Origin: Verrucomicrobiaceae bacterium
Lineage (GTDB): Bacteria > Verrucomicrobiota > Verrucomicrobiia > Verrucomicrobiales > Verrucomicrobiaceae
Direction of reading: 5' to 3'
Length of the DNA: 64,000 nt
Assembly (NCBI GenBank): GCA_024232965.1
Contig: JACKQF010000001.1
Span: 186,001 to 250,000, forward strand
In this document: positions 1 to 8,101 of the stretch, in pieces
Numbering within the stretch: position 1 is the stretch's first letter
Layout of the letters: every line of letters starts with the position of its first letter
Notes under the pieces: generated by a model
Seen by the model: only the letters and a program-made list of their open reading frames with translations
What the model was told of the DNA's origin: nothing
Databases searched by the model: none
Position numbers and translations under genes: made by a program

Positions 1-91
1 GTATGGTCCGCGCCCGCACCGCGCCGTGCGGCGGTCTGGAGTGGTCTGGGCCGGAGCGGCGCTAGTTTGCCCCGCGGAATCCGTATGTCAC

Positions 92-1063
92 ATGAATTAT
101 CCTGAAAAAGCACGCCAAGTCATTGAGACCGAGATCGTGGAACTCCAGCGCCTGCGTGATCGGGTAGGGGAGAGCTTTAGCGGCGCAGTCGAACGCCTGA
201 TGGCCTGTCTCGCCGCCGGTCGGAAGTTGGTAATCTGCGGCGTCGGCAAGAGCGGCAACATTGGCCGCAAACTTGCGGCGACGCTCAATAGTACCGGTGC
301 TCCTGCCGTGCTGCTAAACGTCGGCGATGCCCTGCACGGGGATCTGGGGGTGGTCAACGAGGGGGATCTGGTGATCACGCTTAGCTACAGCGGGGAAACA
401 GTAGAACTGCTGAGCCTGCTGCCACACCTGAAGCGGATGAATGTTACCCTCCTGGCCGTCACGGGCGGACTGGATAGCACGCTGGCGCGGAATGCGGATG
501 TGGTCTTGGATGTGCATGTCGAAAAGGAAGCCTGCCCGCTGAACCTAGCCCCTACGAGTAGTACCACTAACATGCTGGTGCTGTGCGATGCCCTGGCGAT
601 GGTTTTGCTGGAGGCGCGTGGTTTTCAGGCCGATGATTTTGCACGACTGCATCCTGGTGGATCGCTGGGCCGTGCGTTGCTAACACGCGTGTGTGATGTC
701 ATGCGTCAAGGCGCACAGTTGGCTGTGATTCCGCCCCATACGGTGGTTCGCGATGCCCTGCAGGCGATGACCCGGGCTCGCAGTGGCGCGGCGATCGTCG
801 TGGACGACGAAGGGCGCCTGGCCGGCGTCTTTACGCATGGGGATTTTGTCAGGGCCTTCCAGAGCGATAGCAGCATCGCCGATTATTCGGTGGAAGTTTT
901 CATGACGCGAAAGCCCGTCACGATTCTCGCCGACAAACTCGCCGCCGAGGTCGTTGCAACGCTGGAGCGTCACCGCGTGGATGACCTCGTCGTGCTCGAT
1001 GACGATCAGCGCCCTGTCGGTCTCGTCGATACGCAAGATCTGAGCCGGATGAAGCTAGTTTAG
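92..1063 (+). CDS. kdsD: Arabinose-5-phosphate isomerase, KpsF/GutQ family
   Basis: This cytoplasmic enzyme interconverts ribulose-5-phosphate and arabinose-5-phosphate, the first step of Kdo synthesis for lipopolysaccharide. The N-terminal half is a SIS domain with the typical glycine-rich sugar-phosphate motif (GVGKSGNIGRKLAATLNSTG) near residue 50. Two CBS domains follow, from about residue 205 to the end. The frame stays open upstream to position 26, but that part looks non-coding; the ATG at 92 gives the usual family length (323 aa). The stop overlaps the stop of the convergent nuclease-like gene by a few bases. Together with lpxB later in the window it supports a lipid A/Kdo outer membrane. 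Confidence 0.93.
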   Translation: MNYPEKARQVIETEIVELQRLRDRVGESFSGAVERLMACLAAGRKLVICGVGKSGNIGRKLAATLNSTGAPAVLLNVGDALHGDLGVVNEGDLVITLSYSGETVELLSLLPHLKRMNVTLLAVTGGLDSTLARNADVVLDVHVEKEACPLNLAPTSSTTNMLVLCDALAMVLLEARGFQADDFARLHPGGSLGRALLTRVCDVMRQGAQLAVIPPHTVVRDALQAMTRARSGAAIVVDDEGRLAGVFTHGDFVRAFQSDSSIADYSVEVFMTRKPVTILADKLAAEVVATLERHRVDDLVVLDDDQRPVGLVDTQDLSRMKLV

Positions 1064-1812
1064 GCCTCGGATTCCGTTTGCTCGGGCTGCTGCCGGCGGA
1101 GTTTTTGCCAAGGGCGGGAGGACGACTGGGAAAGAGCGGCCTGAAGCTCAAGGCGGCAGTCCTCTGTGGTGCCCGCGAGTGTCGCTTCCTGGATCAAAGT
1201 CAGCACTGGGAGGCCATGGGCGGTATCCACGGTGGCATCGTCCCATTCCAGCAGACCCCAGCCTTCAGGGGCCTCGTGACTGGCCAGGATACCCCGTCGG
1301 ATGACCAAATAAAAGAGATCCGCACCGGCCCAGCGCCTCACTTTATCGAACTTGGTACCGTCAAAGACCCTCCGCTGGTGGATGGCTATTTGGCGCACGG
1401 TCCGACTGTAGCCTTTGTGTCCGAGCGTCGCAGGGTCAATCGGAGCAGGGAATTCGGCAAAGAGCTCCCCGCCTTGACTGAGCGTCGGGTAATGAGAGCC
1501 CAATAGTCGATCCAACTTCACCTTGCGCTCCTGCAATTGCTTTAGCCGTGCGAGGGAGGCTGCGACCTGGTGGCTGTCTTTGAAGAAATCTGCGCGGCTC
1601 TGCTTGCACTCAAAAATCGCCGTCAGGCTCGGGAAGGGGATTGCCCGACCGTCCGCCCGCCGGATTTTCGTGGTGCGACAGGCTGCGGCATCGGCCCGGT
1701 AGCCGCTTCGCGGAATGCGGATCTCGTGGGCGACCGCTTGGAAGCCGCGCTCCAGCGCCCAGAGGGCAGCGGCGTCCTTCAGCGCACGGTGGGTGGAGGT
1801 TTCACCAGCCAC
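1060..1812 (-). CDS. MmcB-like PD-(D/E)XK nuclease-fold protein
   Basis: A 250-aa protein with a GTG start 7 bp after the stop of the upstream MBL-fold gene, so the two are probably co-transcribed. Residues about 25-80 hold a pattern like MmcB/restriction-endonuclease-like proteins: a helix ending in ERGF, strand EIRIP, then YRADAAA, and after a short insertion the strand FECKQSRADF. The Asp of RAD and the E-x-K of ECK match a PD-(D/E)XK metal site. The second half (residues 100-250) is not recognised. A role in DNA repair or processing is inferred from the fold only. The alternative is an inactive relative of the fold. Confidence 0.7.
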   Translation of the reverse strand: MAGETSTHRALKDAAALWALERGFQAVAHEIRIPRSGYRADAAACRTTKIRRADGRAIPFPSLTAIFECKQSRADFFKDSHQVAASLARLKQLQERKVKLDRLLGSHYPTLSQGGELFAEFPAPIDPATLGHKGYSRTVRQIAIHQRRVFDGTKFDKVRRWAGADLFYLVIRRGILASHEAPEGWGLLEWDDATVDTAHGLPVLTLIQEATLAGTTEDCRLELQAALSQSSSRPWQKLRRQQPEQTESEA

Positions 1813-1819
1813 GGGAGAG

Positions 1820-2443
1820 TCAAAATTCGTCCAGCATCGGGTTTTGTTGGCGCTCCCGACCGACCGTCGTCGATGGACCGTGCCCGGGCAGGATGCGGGT
1901 CGTGTCTGGCAACGTCAAAAGTTTGGTCTGGATGCCTTGGAGCAATTGCTGCAGGCCTCCACCAGGGAAATCCGTGCGTCCAATCCCGTCCAGGAATAGC
2001 ACGTCTCCCCCAAAGACGATGCCGTCCTCTGGCCGATAGAAGCAAATGCTATCGGGGGAGTGACCCGGGATGTGCAGCAGTTCCCAGCGGAGTTCATCGA
2101 CGGTGACTTCGGTCTTGCCCGTTAGCACCTGATCGACAGAAAATGGGGGGATAGACAAGTGCGTTCCCGTAAACATCCCGTAGAGCTTCTCCAGCGTCAG
2201 ATCTTGTGAATACGCGGCAAAGGCCAGGGTTGGACAGCCATGTTGAGTCTGGATTTTGGCGGCATCCATCACGTGATCAAAGTGCTGGTGGGTGAGAAAG
2301 AGGGCCGAGACCTTGACTTTTTGGACCTCCAGCCAATGTGCCATTCCCTCCGGTGCATCGAACACAAAGTGCGTATCGCCCTGGCTGAAGAGGTATCCAT
2401 TGGTCTGGGCGATTCCGCCGGTAAAATGAGCTATGCTGAACAT
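1820..2443 (-). CDS. MBL-fold metallo-hydrolase, glyoxalase II-like
   Basis: A 207-aa metallo-beta-lactamase-fold hydrolase, probably cytoplasmic. The zinc motif THQHFDH is near residue 60. A later GHSPDS motif supplies the next His, followed by GGDVLF (bridging Asp region) and LPGHGP near the C-terminus. This order is typical of the small YcbL/GloB-like thioesterases, which hydrolyse S-lactoylglutathione-type thioesters; the exact substrate cannot be told. The ATG at 2443 (MFSIAHF) fits the family N-terminus better than the longer frame reaching 2494. It precedes the MmcB-like gene by 7 bp and diverges from prc. Confidence 0.85.
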   Translation of the reverse strand: MFSIAHFTGGIAQTNGYLFSQGDTHFVFDAPEGMAHWLEVQKVKVSALFLTHQHFDHVMDAAKIQTQHGCPTLAFAAYSQDLTLEKLYGMFTGTHLSIPPFSVDQVLTGKTEVTVDELRWELLHIPGHSPDSICFYRPEDGIVFGGDVLFLDGIGRTDFPGGGLQQLLQGIQTKLLTLPDTTRILPGHGPSTTVGRERQQNPMLDEF

Positions 2444-2514
2444 CTGTGACGTAAACAAGTCTGAAACCGTTGGACAATTCAACCACCAAGACACAAAATA
2501 ACGGGCTAGATATG

Positions 2515-2536
2515 AGTTAGCGCCGCGTATCTAACT
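2515..2536. repeat. 6-bp inverted repeat in the prc leader
   Basis: AGTTAG at 2515-2520 and CTAACT at 2531-2536 form a perfect inverted repeat with a 10-base loop, 27 bases before the prc start and between two divergent genes. It could be a weak hairpin or an operator half-site pair. It is short enough to be chance. Confidence 0.25.
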
Positions 2537-2562
2537 AAAGCAGCCATAGAAGATTTCCCCCA

Positions 2563-4959
2563 ATGACACGATCCCCCTTGTCCCTTTTGGCAGCCGCTCT
2601 CGCTGCGGTTAGCTTTAGCAGCCCCGCCCCAGCCCCGGCGGCAACGAACTTTGGACAGGTGGCCATGCATGTGGCCTACATGCTTCAAAATCATCACTAC
2701 TCGCACGCAGAGTTTGATGACAAAGTTTCTGGCGAACTCCTCACCAACTACCTGAACATGCTGGATTTCCGGCATGTCTTCTTCACTCAGGCGGATGTGG
2801 ATTCGTTTAAGGCCAAGTACGACACCACTCTGGATGACCATATCCTGATGCGCAACATCAGCCCAGCACTGGAGATTTACGACGTCTACTCCCAGCGTGT
2901 CCGTGATCGGGTTGACTTCGTTCGGCGCACGCTCGCCTCTACGGAATTCAAATTTGACTCCGACCGCACAGTGGAGATCAATCGCGATAAGTCCCCGTGG
3001 CCCGCCGATGAAGCAGCCTCCGACAAGCTGTGGATGGACATCTTGGAAGAAAACCTCCTCCAAGAGAAGCTCGTGGAACTGGCTAAAGAAGCCGACGCAA
3101 AAAAGAAGGCTGAAAACGCCGCCAAGAAGGCCGCAGAGAAAAAAGACGCACCTGCAGCAACGCCCCCAGCCAAACCTGAGGCGGATAAAACCACTGCCGA
3201 CGCAAAACCTGCGGATGCCAAGGCCGATGCGCCGAAGGCAGCCGATGCAGCGAAGTCTGCGGAGCCCGAAAAGAAGCTGACGGCTACCGAAAAAGTGCTG
3301 AAGGATTATGAGCGCCTCCTCGATAACCTGAATGAAAACGATCAGGAAGACATCGTGAACTACTTCCTCTCCTCCCTGGCCACTTCCTTTGACCCGCACA
3401 CGGAGTACATGAGCCAGAACGAGATCGAAAACTTCAATATCCAGATGAAGCACTCTCTCGTCGGCATTGGCGCGCTTCTCGGTATCAAGGACGATGTCGC
3501 AGAGATCCAAGGTATCGTGGTGAATGGTCCTGCGGATAAGCAGGGCGAGCTCCGGCTCAACGACCGCATCCTGGCCGTGGCGCAGGGTGAGGACGAATTC
3601 GTGGACGTGAAGTACATGAAGCTGCAAAAGATCGTGGATATGATCCGCGGTAAAGATGGCTCGGTCGTCCGCCTCAAGGTGATGCCGGCCGCAGACCCAA
3701 ATGCTACCACCATCATTGCCATCACTCGCACAGAAGTGGAATTGAAGGAAAAACTGGCCAATGCCGAGTTGATCGTGACTCCACCGGATCTGGGGAAAGA
3801 AATGCGAGTTGGGTGGATCAACCTGTCCTCATTCTACGCTGACATGGAAGAAGGCAAAGTCAGCACCACGGTTGACGTGGAGCGCCTGCTGCGACGCCTG
3901 ATGAAGGAAAAAATCGACGGCCTCGTTCTCGATCTTCGTGGCAATGGCGGTGGTTCCTTGGAGGAAGCTATCAAGCTCACCGGGCTCTTCGTTCCAGCAG
4001 GACCTGTCGTGCAAGCCAAAGACTGGAAAGGGAACATTACTTGGCGTGAATGCGAAAACGAACAGGCCACCTACAGTGGTCCGATGATTGTTCTCACCGA
4101 CAAGACCAGTGCTTCCGCCAGCGAGATTCTCGCAGGTGCCCTTCAGGACTATCGCCGCGCTTTGATCGTTGGCGACAAGTCCACCTATGGCAAGGGAACC
4201 GTGCAGACGATCCTTCCTGTAGAGCGCTACATGCCTTTCTTCAGTGATAAAAGCCGTGCAGGTGCCTTGAAGGTGACCATTCAGAAGTTTTACCGCATCG
4301 CCGGTGGTTCGACGCAGCTCATGGGAGTGATTCCTGATCTGCAACTCCCCTCCATCCGCGACGTGCTGGACATCGGCGAGGCCTCGACGCCAAACCCCCT
4401 GCCATACGACACGATCCCACCCCGGACCTTCAATTTCACTCACAAGGAGCCTTATCTCCTCTCGGACCTCCAATCCCGTCTGAAAAGCCGGATCTCGACC
4501 AATCCTGAATTCCAGGCGGTTCAGGAGGAGTCTGCGCGCCTCAAGACACGTATCGACCGTAACACCGTATCCCTAAACCTCGCCAGCCGACTAAAGGATC
4601 GTGATGAAGCGGAAGCCCGTCGTGATAAGCAGGATGCGGAGCGCGCCAAGCGAGTCGCTGATGTCGTCGCCAAGATCGGCGATAACGGCTTCAAGACTTA
4701 TCACCTCACACTCGACAACGTGGATAAGCCAGAACTCGTCATTGAGTCGGATTTCACACGCGAGCAGAGCACCGGCATGCGGGTCGCCAGCAAGGCTGCA
4801 GACGACGATGGGGCGTCCTCAGATGCTTCCACCTTTCCCTACGGTATCGAGCCTGTGAAACTGGAGACTCTGAACATCCTGCGAGATCACCTCGAACTGC
4901 TCGGGAAATCACCAACGACTGCCAAGACGGACGAAAAACCAGCTACTCTGCAGCAGTAA
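2563..4959 (+). CDS. prc: Tail-specific (C-terminal processing) protease, S41A family
   Basis: A periplasmic serine protease that trims or degrades envelope proteins by their C-termini. It is 798 aa with an N-terminal signal peptide (hydrophobic run to about residue 27, ending in Ala/Pro). A helical N-terminal domain is followed by a PDZ domain at about 295-390 and the S41 core. By alignment with E. coli Prc the catalytic Ser is Ser518, in KTSASASEI, and the general base is Lys544, in TYGKGTVQ. A charged C-terminal domain follows, as in Prc proper. A Lys/Ala/Pro-rich segment at about 178-238 interrupts the N-terminal domain and is not usual. It diverges from the MBL hydrolase gene. Confidence 0.95.
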   Translation: MTRSPLSLLAAALAAVSFSSPAPAPAATNFGQVAMHVAYMLQNHHYSHAEFDDKVSGELLTNYLNMLDFRHVFFTQADVDSFKAKYDTTLDDHILMRNISPALEIYDVYSQRVRDRVDFVRRTLASTEFKFDSDRTVEINRDKSPWPADEAASDKLWMDILEENLLQEKLVELAKEADAKKKAENAAKKAAEKKDAPAATPPAKPEADKTTADAKPADAKADAPKAADAAKSAEPEKKLTATEKVLKDYERLLDNLNENDQEDIVNYFLSSLATSFDPHTEYMSQNEIENFNIQMKHSLVGIGALLGIKDDVAEIQGIVVNGPADKQGELRLNDRILAVAQGEDEFVDVKYMKLQKIVDMIRGKDGSVVRLKVMPAADPNATTIIAITRTEVELKEKLANAELIVTPPDLGKEMRVGWINLSSFYADMEEGKVSTTVDVERLLRRLMKEKIDGLVLDLRGNGGGSLEEAIKLTGLFVPAGPVVQAKDWKGNITWRECENEQATYSGPMIVLTDKTSASASEILAGALQDYRRALIVGDKSTYGKGTVQTILPVERYMPFFSDKSRAGALKVTIQKFYRIAGGSTQLMGVIPDLQLPSIRDVLDIGEASTPNPLPYDTIPPRTFNFTHKEPYLLSDLQSRLKSRISTNPEFQAVQEESARLKTRIDRNTVSLNLASRLKDRDEAEARRDKQDAERAKRVADVVAKIGDNGFKTYHLTLDNVDKPELVIESDFTREQSTGMRVASKAADDDGASSDASTFPYGIEPVKLETLNILRDHLELLGKSPTTAKTDEKPATLQQ

Positions 4960-4970
4960 GTTCTTCGGCC

Positions 4971-5300
4971 TTAAGGCGTGCGAGCTCTGTGCAATTCTGC
5001 CTGGAGCCTCTCGATCTCTTCCATCAGGCTGTGCAGGAGCTTAAGACCATCTAGATTCATCTCGCAGCTCTCCTTGAGCATTTCTAGTCGACGGAGGATA
5101 CGGACGGCGTTGGCATCAAAACACGCGCCGTCTGCTGCTTCAGTTGCGCAGGGTTTGATGAAGCCCTGATCTTGATAAAAGAGGACGGCTTCGGTGTTCG
5201 TGCCGGACATTTCGGCCAAAACTTCGAGAGAGTAACGGGCTCTCCCTGTGATCACGAATTCAGCGGATTCAATGAGCTCGGATGGTGTGAGATTGCTCAT
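4971..5300 (-). CDS. cbpM: CbpM-like chaperone modulator, MerR-like fold
   Basis: A 109-aa protein whose ATG overlaps the stop of the upstream dnaJ-like gene by four bases (ATGA), so it is translationally coupled. Residues 20-85 resemble a MerR-type winged helix (YSLEVLAEMSG, then YQDQGFIKP, then DANAVRILRRLEML), followed by a short helix. CbpM proteins of this kind bind the J domain of CbpA and restrain its co-chaperone activity. Context and fold agree. The alternative is a small MerR regulator, but the linkage to a CbpA-type DnaJ favours CbpM. Confidence 0.85.
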   Translation of the reverse strand: MSNLTPSELIESAEFVITGRARYSLEVLAEMSGTNTEAVLFYQDQGFIKPCATEAADGACFDANAVRILRRLEMLKESCEMNLDGLKLLHSLMEEIERLQAELHRARTP

Positions 5301-6280
5301 AAAGCGGAAGTTTTGCGAGGGTTGAAGGTGGATGTCTGGCGCAGCTGTTCCCAGATCGCGCGCTCTGAATCGCTGATTTGGGTCGGCATCACGATTTCGA
5401 TGTGGACAAAAAAGTCGCCGCGCTCGCCTGTCTTGCCCTTGGGTAGGCCGCGAGATCTGACGCGGAGAGATTGATTGTTTTCGGTGCCGGGAGGAACACG
5501 GAGTTTGATCTCCCCGTCAAGCGTGGGCACTAGCACTTCCGTGCCCAGCACAGCCTCCCATGGGGCGATATCCAGCTCGTAGGTGATATCGGCCTCGTTT
5601 GATGTGAAGTCGGGATGGGCGGCATGGCGCACCCGCAAATAGAGGTCGCCCGCAGGTCCACCGTTCAAACCGGGCTCACCCTGGGCTGGGACGCGAATGC
5701 GTCTGCCGCTGGTTGCGCCGGGTGGGATGCGGACTTGGAAGGTGTGCGTTTGGACCTCGCCCGTTTGTCGATTTAAGGTTTGGAGCGAGATCGGGCGCGT
5801 CGTCCCATGCATGGCCTCATTCAAGGTAACCAGTATATCCCCTTCGACATCATGGCCGCGGCGAGCACGACCAGCACCCGGACCAGCAGTCTGAGGTGGT
5901 GCCTCCCAGTCTTGCGGAAATCCGTATCGGCTGCCGCCACTAAAGTACTGTTCAAAGAAGTCACTGAACCCGGTGCCACCAAAGTGGAACTCCTGCCCGC
6001 CGCCTCTTGACGCCGCTTGCTGACGGGGTGGGGGCGCCTCGCCGCCGAAGTTTTGCCAATCAGCGCCGAGACGATCATACTTCTGCCGTTTCTCCGGATC
6101 ACTGAGAACCTCATTGGCTTCGTTGATTTCTTTGAACTTTTCTTCGGCCTCCTTCTTGTCGGTGGCGGTATCCGGGTGGAATTGGCGTGCCAGCTTGCGG
6201 AAGGCCTTTTTGATGTCCGCCTGACTGGCATCGCGGGCAACTCCCAGCGTGGCGTAGTAGTCTTTGAACGAAGTAGGCAT
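5297..6280 (-). CDS. cbpA: CbpA-type DnaJ co-chaperone
   Basis: A 327-aa Hsp40. The J domain spans residues 5-70 with the HPD motif (FHPDTATD) that stimulates DnaK ATPase. A Gly/Phe/Gln-rich linker (about 75-140) follows, then the two beta-barrel substrate-binding domains. The Cys-rich zinc domain of full DnaJ is absent, which defines the CbpA/DnaJ-B type. It overlaps cbpM by four bases. No clear Shine-Dalgarno is seen before the ATG at 6280. A possible six-Cys micro-ORF ends 20 bases upstream. Confidence 0.93.
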   Translation of the reverse strand: MPTSFKDYYATLGVARDASQADIKKAFRKLARQFHPDTATDKKEAEEKFKEINEANEVLSDPEKRQKYDRLGADWQNFGGEAPPPRQQAASRGGGQEFHFGGTGFSDFFEQYFSGGSRYGFPQDWEAPPQTAGPGAGRARRGHDVEGDILVTLNEAMHGTTRPISLQTLNRQTGEVQTHTFQVRIPPGATSGRRIRVPAQGEPGLNGGPAGDLYLRVRHAAHPDFTSNEADITYELDIAPWEAVLGTEVLVPTLDGEIKLRVPPGTENNQSLRVRSRGLPKGKTGERGDFFVHIEIVMPTQISDSERAIWEQLRQTSTFNPRKTSAL

Positions 6281-6300
6281 GATTGAAAGGGTATGCCTAG

Positions 6301-6417
6301 CTACCTAACTGGCATTCTGCCCAACATGCAACGGTGGCAATTGCCCGCGCAATCCGTGCAGTGTTTCTGGCAAGACTGGCAGAGGAAGTGAGTTATCGGT
6401 ATGTTTTGTTGGGGCAT
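6301..6417 (-). CDS. Possible 38-aa six-cysteine mini-protein upstream of cbpA
   Basis: A short frame on the same strand as cbpA, ending 20 bases before its start. Reading the codons gives an N-terminal MPQQNIPITHFL followed by cysteines in the pattern C-x2-C-x3-C-x2-C-x3-C-x2-C and a basic tail ending MPVR. The three evenly spaced CxxC pairs look like a zinc- or iron-sulfur-binding knuckle and are hard to get by chance. A GAGGT lies about 12 bases before the ATG. The frame stays open upstream without an ATG to a TGA near 6527, so a longer product from a GTG start is possible. No family is recognised. Confidence 0.4.
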   Translation of the reverse strand: MPQQNIPITHFLCQSCQKHCTDCAGNCHRCMLGRMPVR

Positions 6418-6667
6418 GAAATCCAAACCGACCTCGTCCAAACGTGCGAAGAAGATTCTCGGTGCCACCTCTGGTGTGACGGAAATTTTGCCTGTACCGG
6501 ACGCGCCTCTTTCCGGTCCCTTTCACGTCCAAGAGGATCCGGGTGCACGGGGCGACCACGGCACTGCAGGTCGTGCTGAAATCCGCAAGACGGCCCATCG
6601 CGTCGTCGGATCTCGCCAATCGCAGCGTCCGGTGGAAGGGCGCAAACAAGTGCGGGCGAAAAAGTAA
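6416..6667 (+). CDS. Possible small basic protein, unknown function
   Basis: An 83-aa frame starting MKSKPTSSKRAKK, very basic at both ends (ending KQVRAKK), with no membrane segment. Its ATG shares the CATG at 6415-6418 with the start of the opposite-strand Cys-rich frame, so the two would diverge from the same four bases. Codon choice (CGC, CGT, GGT, AAG) resembles real genes nearby, but no domain is recognised and no strong ribosome-binding site is present. The 300-base stretch 6418-6720 holds nothing else I can support. Confidence 0.35.
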   Translation: MKSKPTSSKRAKKILGATSGVTEILPVPDAPLSGPFHVQEDPGARGDHGTAGRAEIRKTAHRVVGSRQSQRPVEGRKQVRAKK

Positions 6668-6720
6668 GTGGCGATCTGGAGGCTGCACAGGTTTGCATGC
6701 TACGCCTTGGGGTCGGGGCT

Positions 6721-7953
6721 TCAGCGGATCTCTACACCCGAGAGGATCGTCTCTGCTGCAGCAGCAGCAGCCTCCGTGGATCGTGCATGAATACGCGCAA
6801 TCACGTCACCACTTCGCACCTGAGTGCCCGTCTTGGCGATCTGATCGCAGCCGACCGCAAAGTCGATCGCACCACCTGCCGTCGCCCGACCCGCACCCAG
6901 ATTTAGAACCGCCAAGCCCATCTGCCTCGAGTCCATCCGGATTATTTGGCCGCTCTCCTTGGCGCGGACGTCCAGAATCACCGGTGCCGCGTGGACGGCA
7001 GTGATTCGTTCCAAGCTCGCCAAGTCACCCCCCTGCGCCTCCACCATTCTTTGGAATCTTTCCCATGCGGTGCCATCGCGCAGACGCTTCGCCAAAACAT
7101 CACGAGGCGAGTTTGATACCGCTGCGGCAAGCTCTAGGCAGATCTTTTCCAGATCAGAAGGGCCACGACCTTGCAGGCAGGCGACTGCTTCGGCCACCTC
7201 CAGCGCATTGCCGGCGCTATGACCGGTTGGTTCGTTCATCGGATTTAGGAGCGCGGTCGTCGCCACCCCTAGCGCCTCCCCGGCGCGAACCATCGCAGCC
7301 GCCAGAGTCTCTGCGTCGGCGCGATTTTGCATGAACGCACCGGAGCCGAATTTCACATCCAGCACAAGTCGGTTCAATCCCTCCGCCAGCTTTTTGCTCA
7401 TGATACTGGCGGTGATCAAAGGGATGCTCGGCACGGTTCCGGTCACGTCCCGCAGCGCGTACAGTTTCTTATCTGCCGGGCAAATATCCGCCGTCTGGCC
7501 AATCATCACGCAGCCAAATTCCGCCAGGATCTCGCGGATTCGTTGCTCGTCCAGTTGCGTATTGAATCCTGGGATTGACTCAAGCTTATCCAATGTCCCG
7601 CCCGTGATACCTAGACCGCGCCCAGAGATCATCGGCACCCAGAGTCCATCACAGGCCAGCAGCGGCGCAATGATGAGGGAAGTTTTGTCACCAATGCCCC
7701 CCGTGCTGTGTTTGTCGACTCGCATGGGGTCATCGTTGGCCCAGGATAGAGTGCTACCACTGTGCAGCATCGCGTCCACCAACGCCGCCAATTCCTCGTC
7801 GGTCATCCCCCGAAAAAAGATCGCCATCGCCAGGGCGCTCATCTGGTAGTCTGGCATTTCCCCAGAGGTGAATTGCTTGATTACCGATCGGATCTCCCCG
7901 GGAGTCAGTGCCTCGCCATCTCGCTTGCGTGCGATGAGTGTGGGAATGTGCAT
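6721..7953 (-). CDS. deoA: Thymidine/pyrimidine-nucleoside phosphorylase
   Basis: A cytoplasmic salvage enzyme that splits thymidine (or other pyrimidine nucleosides) with phosphate into free base and pentose-1-phosphate. The 410-aa protein carries the N-terminal helical domain (EIRSVIKQFTSGEMPDYQMS), the phosphate-binding signature KHSTGGIGDKTSL near residue 85, and DVKFGSGAFM at about 190. The C-terminal domain has the biotinyl-like barrel typical of the family. ATG at 7953 (MHIPTLIARKRDG) fits the family start; the frame extends slightly upstream. Whether it prefers thymidine only (deoA) or also uridine (pdp) cannot be decided here. Confidence 0.92.
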   Translation of the reverse strand: MHIPTLIARKRDGEALTPGEIRSVIKQFTSGEMPDYQMSALAMAIFFRGMTDEELAALVDAMLHSGSTLSWANDDPMRVDKHSTGGIGDKTSLIIAPLLACDGLWVPMISGRGLGITGGTLDKLESIPGFNTQLDEQRIREILAEFGCVMIGQTADICPADKKLYALRDVTGTVPSIPLITASIMSKKLAEGLNRLVLDVKFGSGAFMQNRADAETLAAAMVRAGEALGVATTALLNPMNEPTGHSAGNALEVAEAVACLQGRGPSDLEKICLELAAAVSNSPRDVLAKRLRDGTAWERFQRMVEAQGGDLASLERITAVHAAPVILDVRAKESGQIIRMDSRQMGLAVLNLGAGRATAGGAIDFAVGCDQIAKTGTQVRSGDVIARIHARSTEAAAAAAETILSGVEIR

Positions 7954-8101
7954 TTTCCAAATTGAACAGGCCAAACACTTTTGGCAATTGCAGATGTCAG
8001 TCGATCAAGTTCCAGAATGCACTGGAGAATATGCGGTGGTGTGCTTGGGTCAGGTGTTTACCTTACAGCGGGGGCAATGACTGGTAGCCCATTCTTCACC
8101 T

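Noticed and set aside
26..91. Longer N-terminus of kdsD
   Set aside because: The extra 22 residues do not resemble the family and the ATG at 92 gives the usual start.
2506..3627. Long open frame antisense to prc (about 373 codons)
   Set aside because: Composition is Cys/Arg/Gly/Val-rich without domains and mirrors the codon bias of the real protease gene, which has catalytic motifs and a signal peptide.
4955..4985. GCCTTAAGGC palindrome between prc and cbpM as a terminator
   Set aside because: The 10-bp palindrome has no loop and no T-run, so it cannot act as a standard hairpin terminator.
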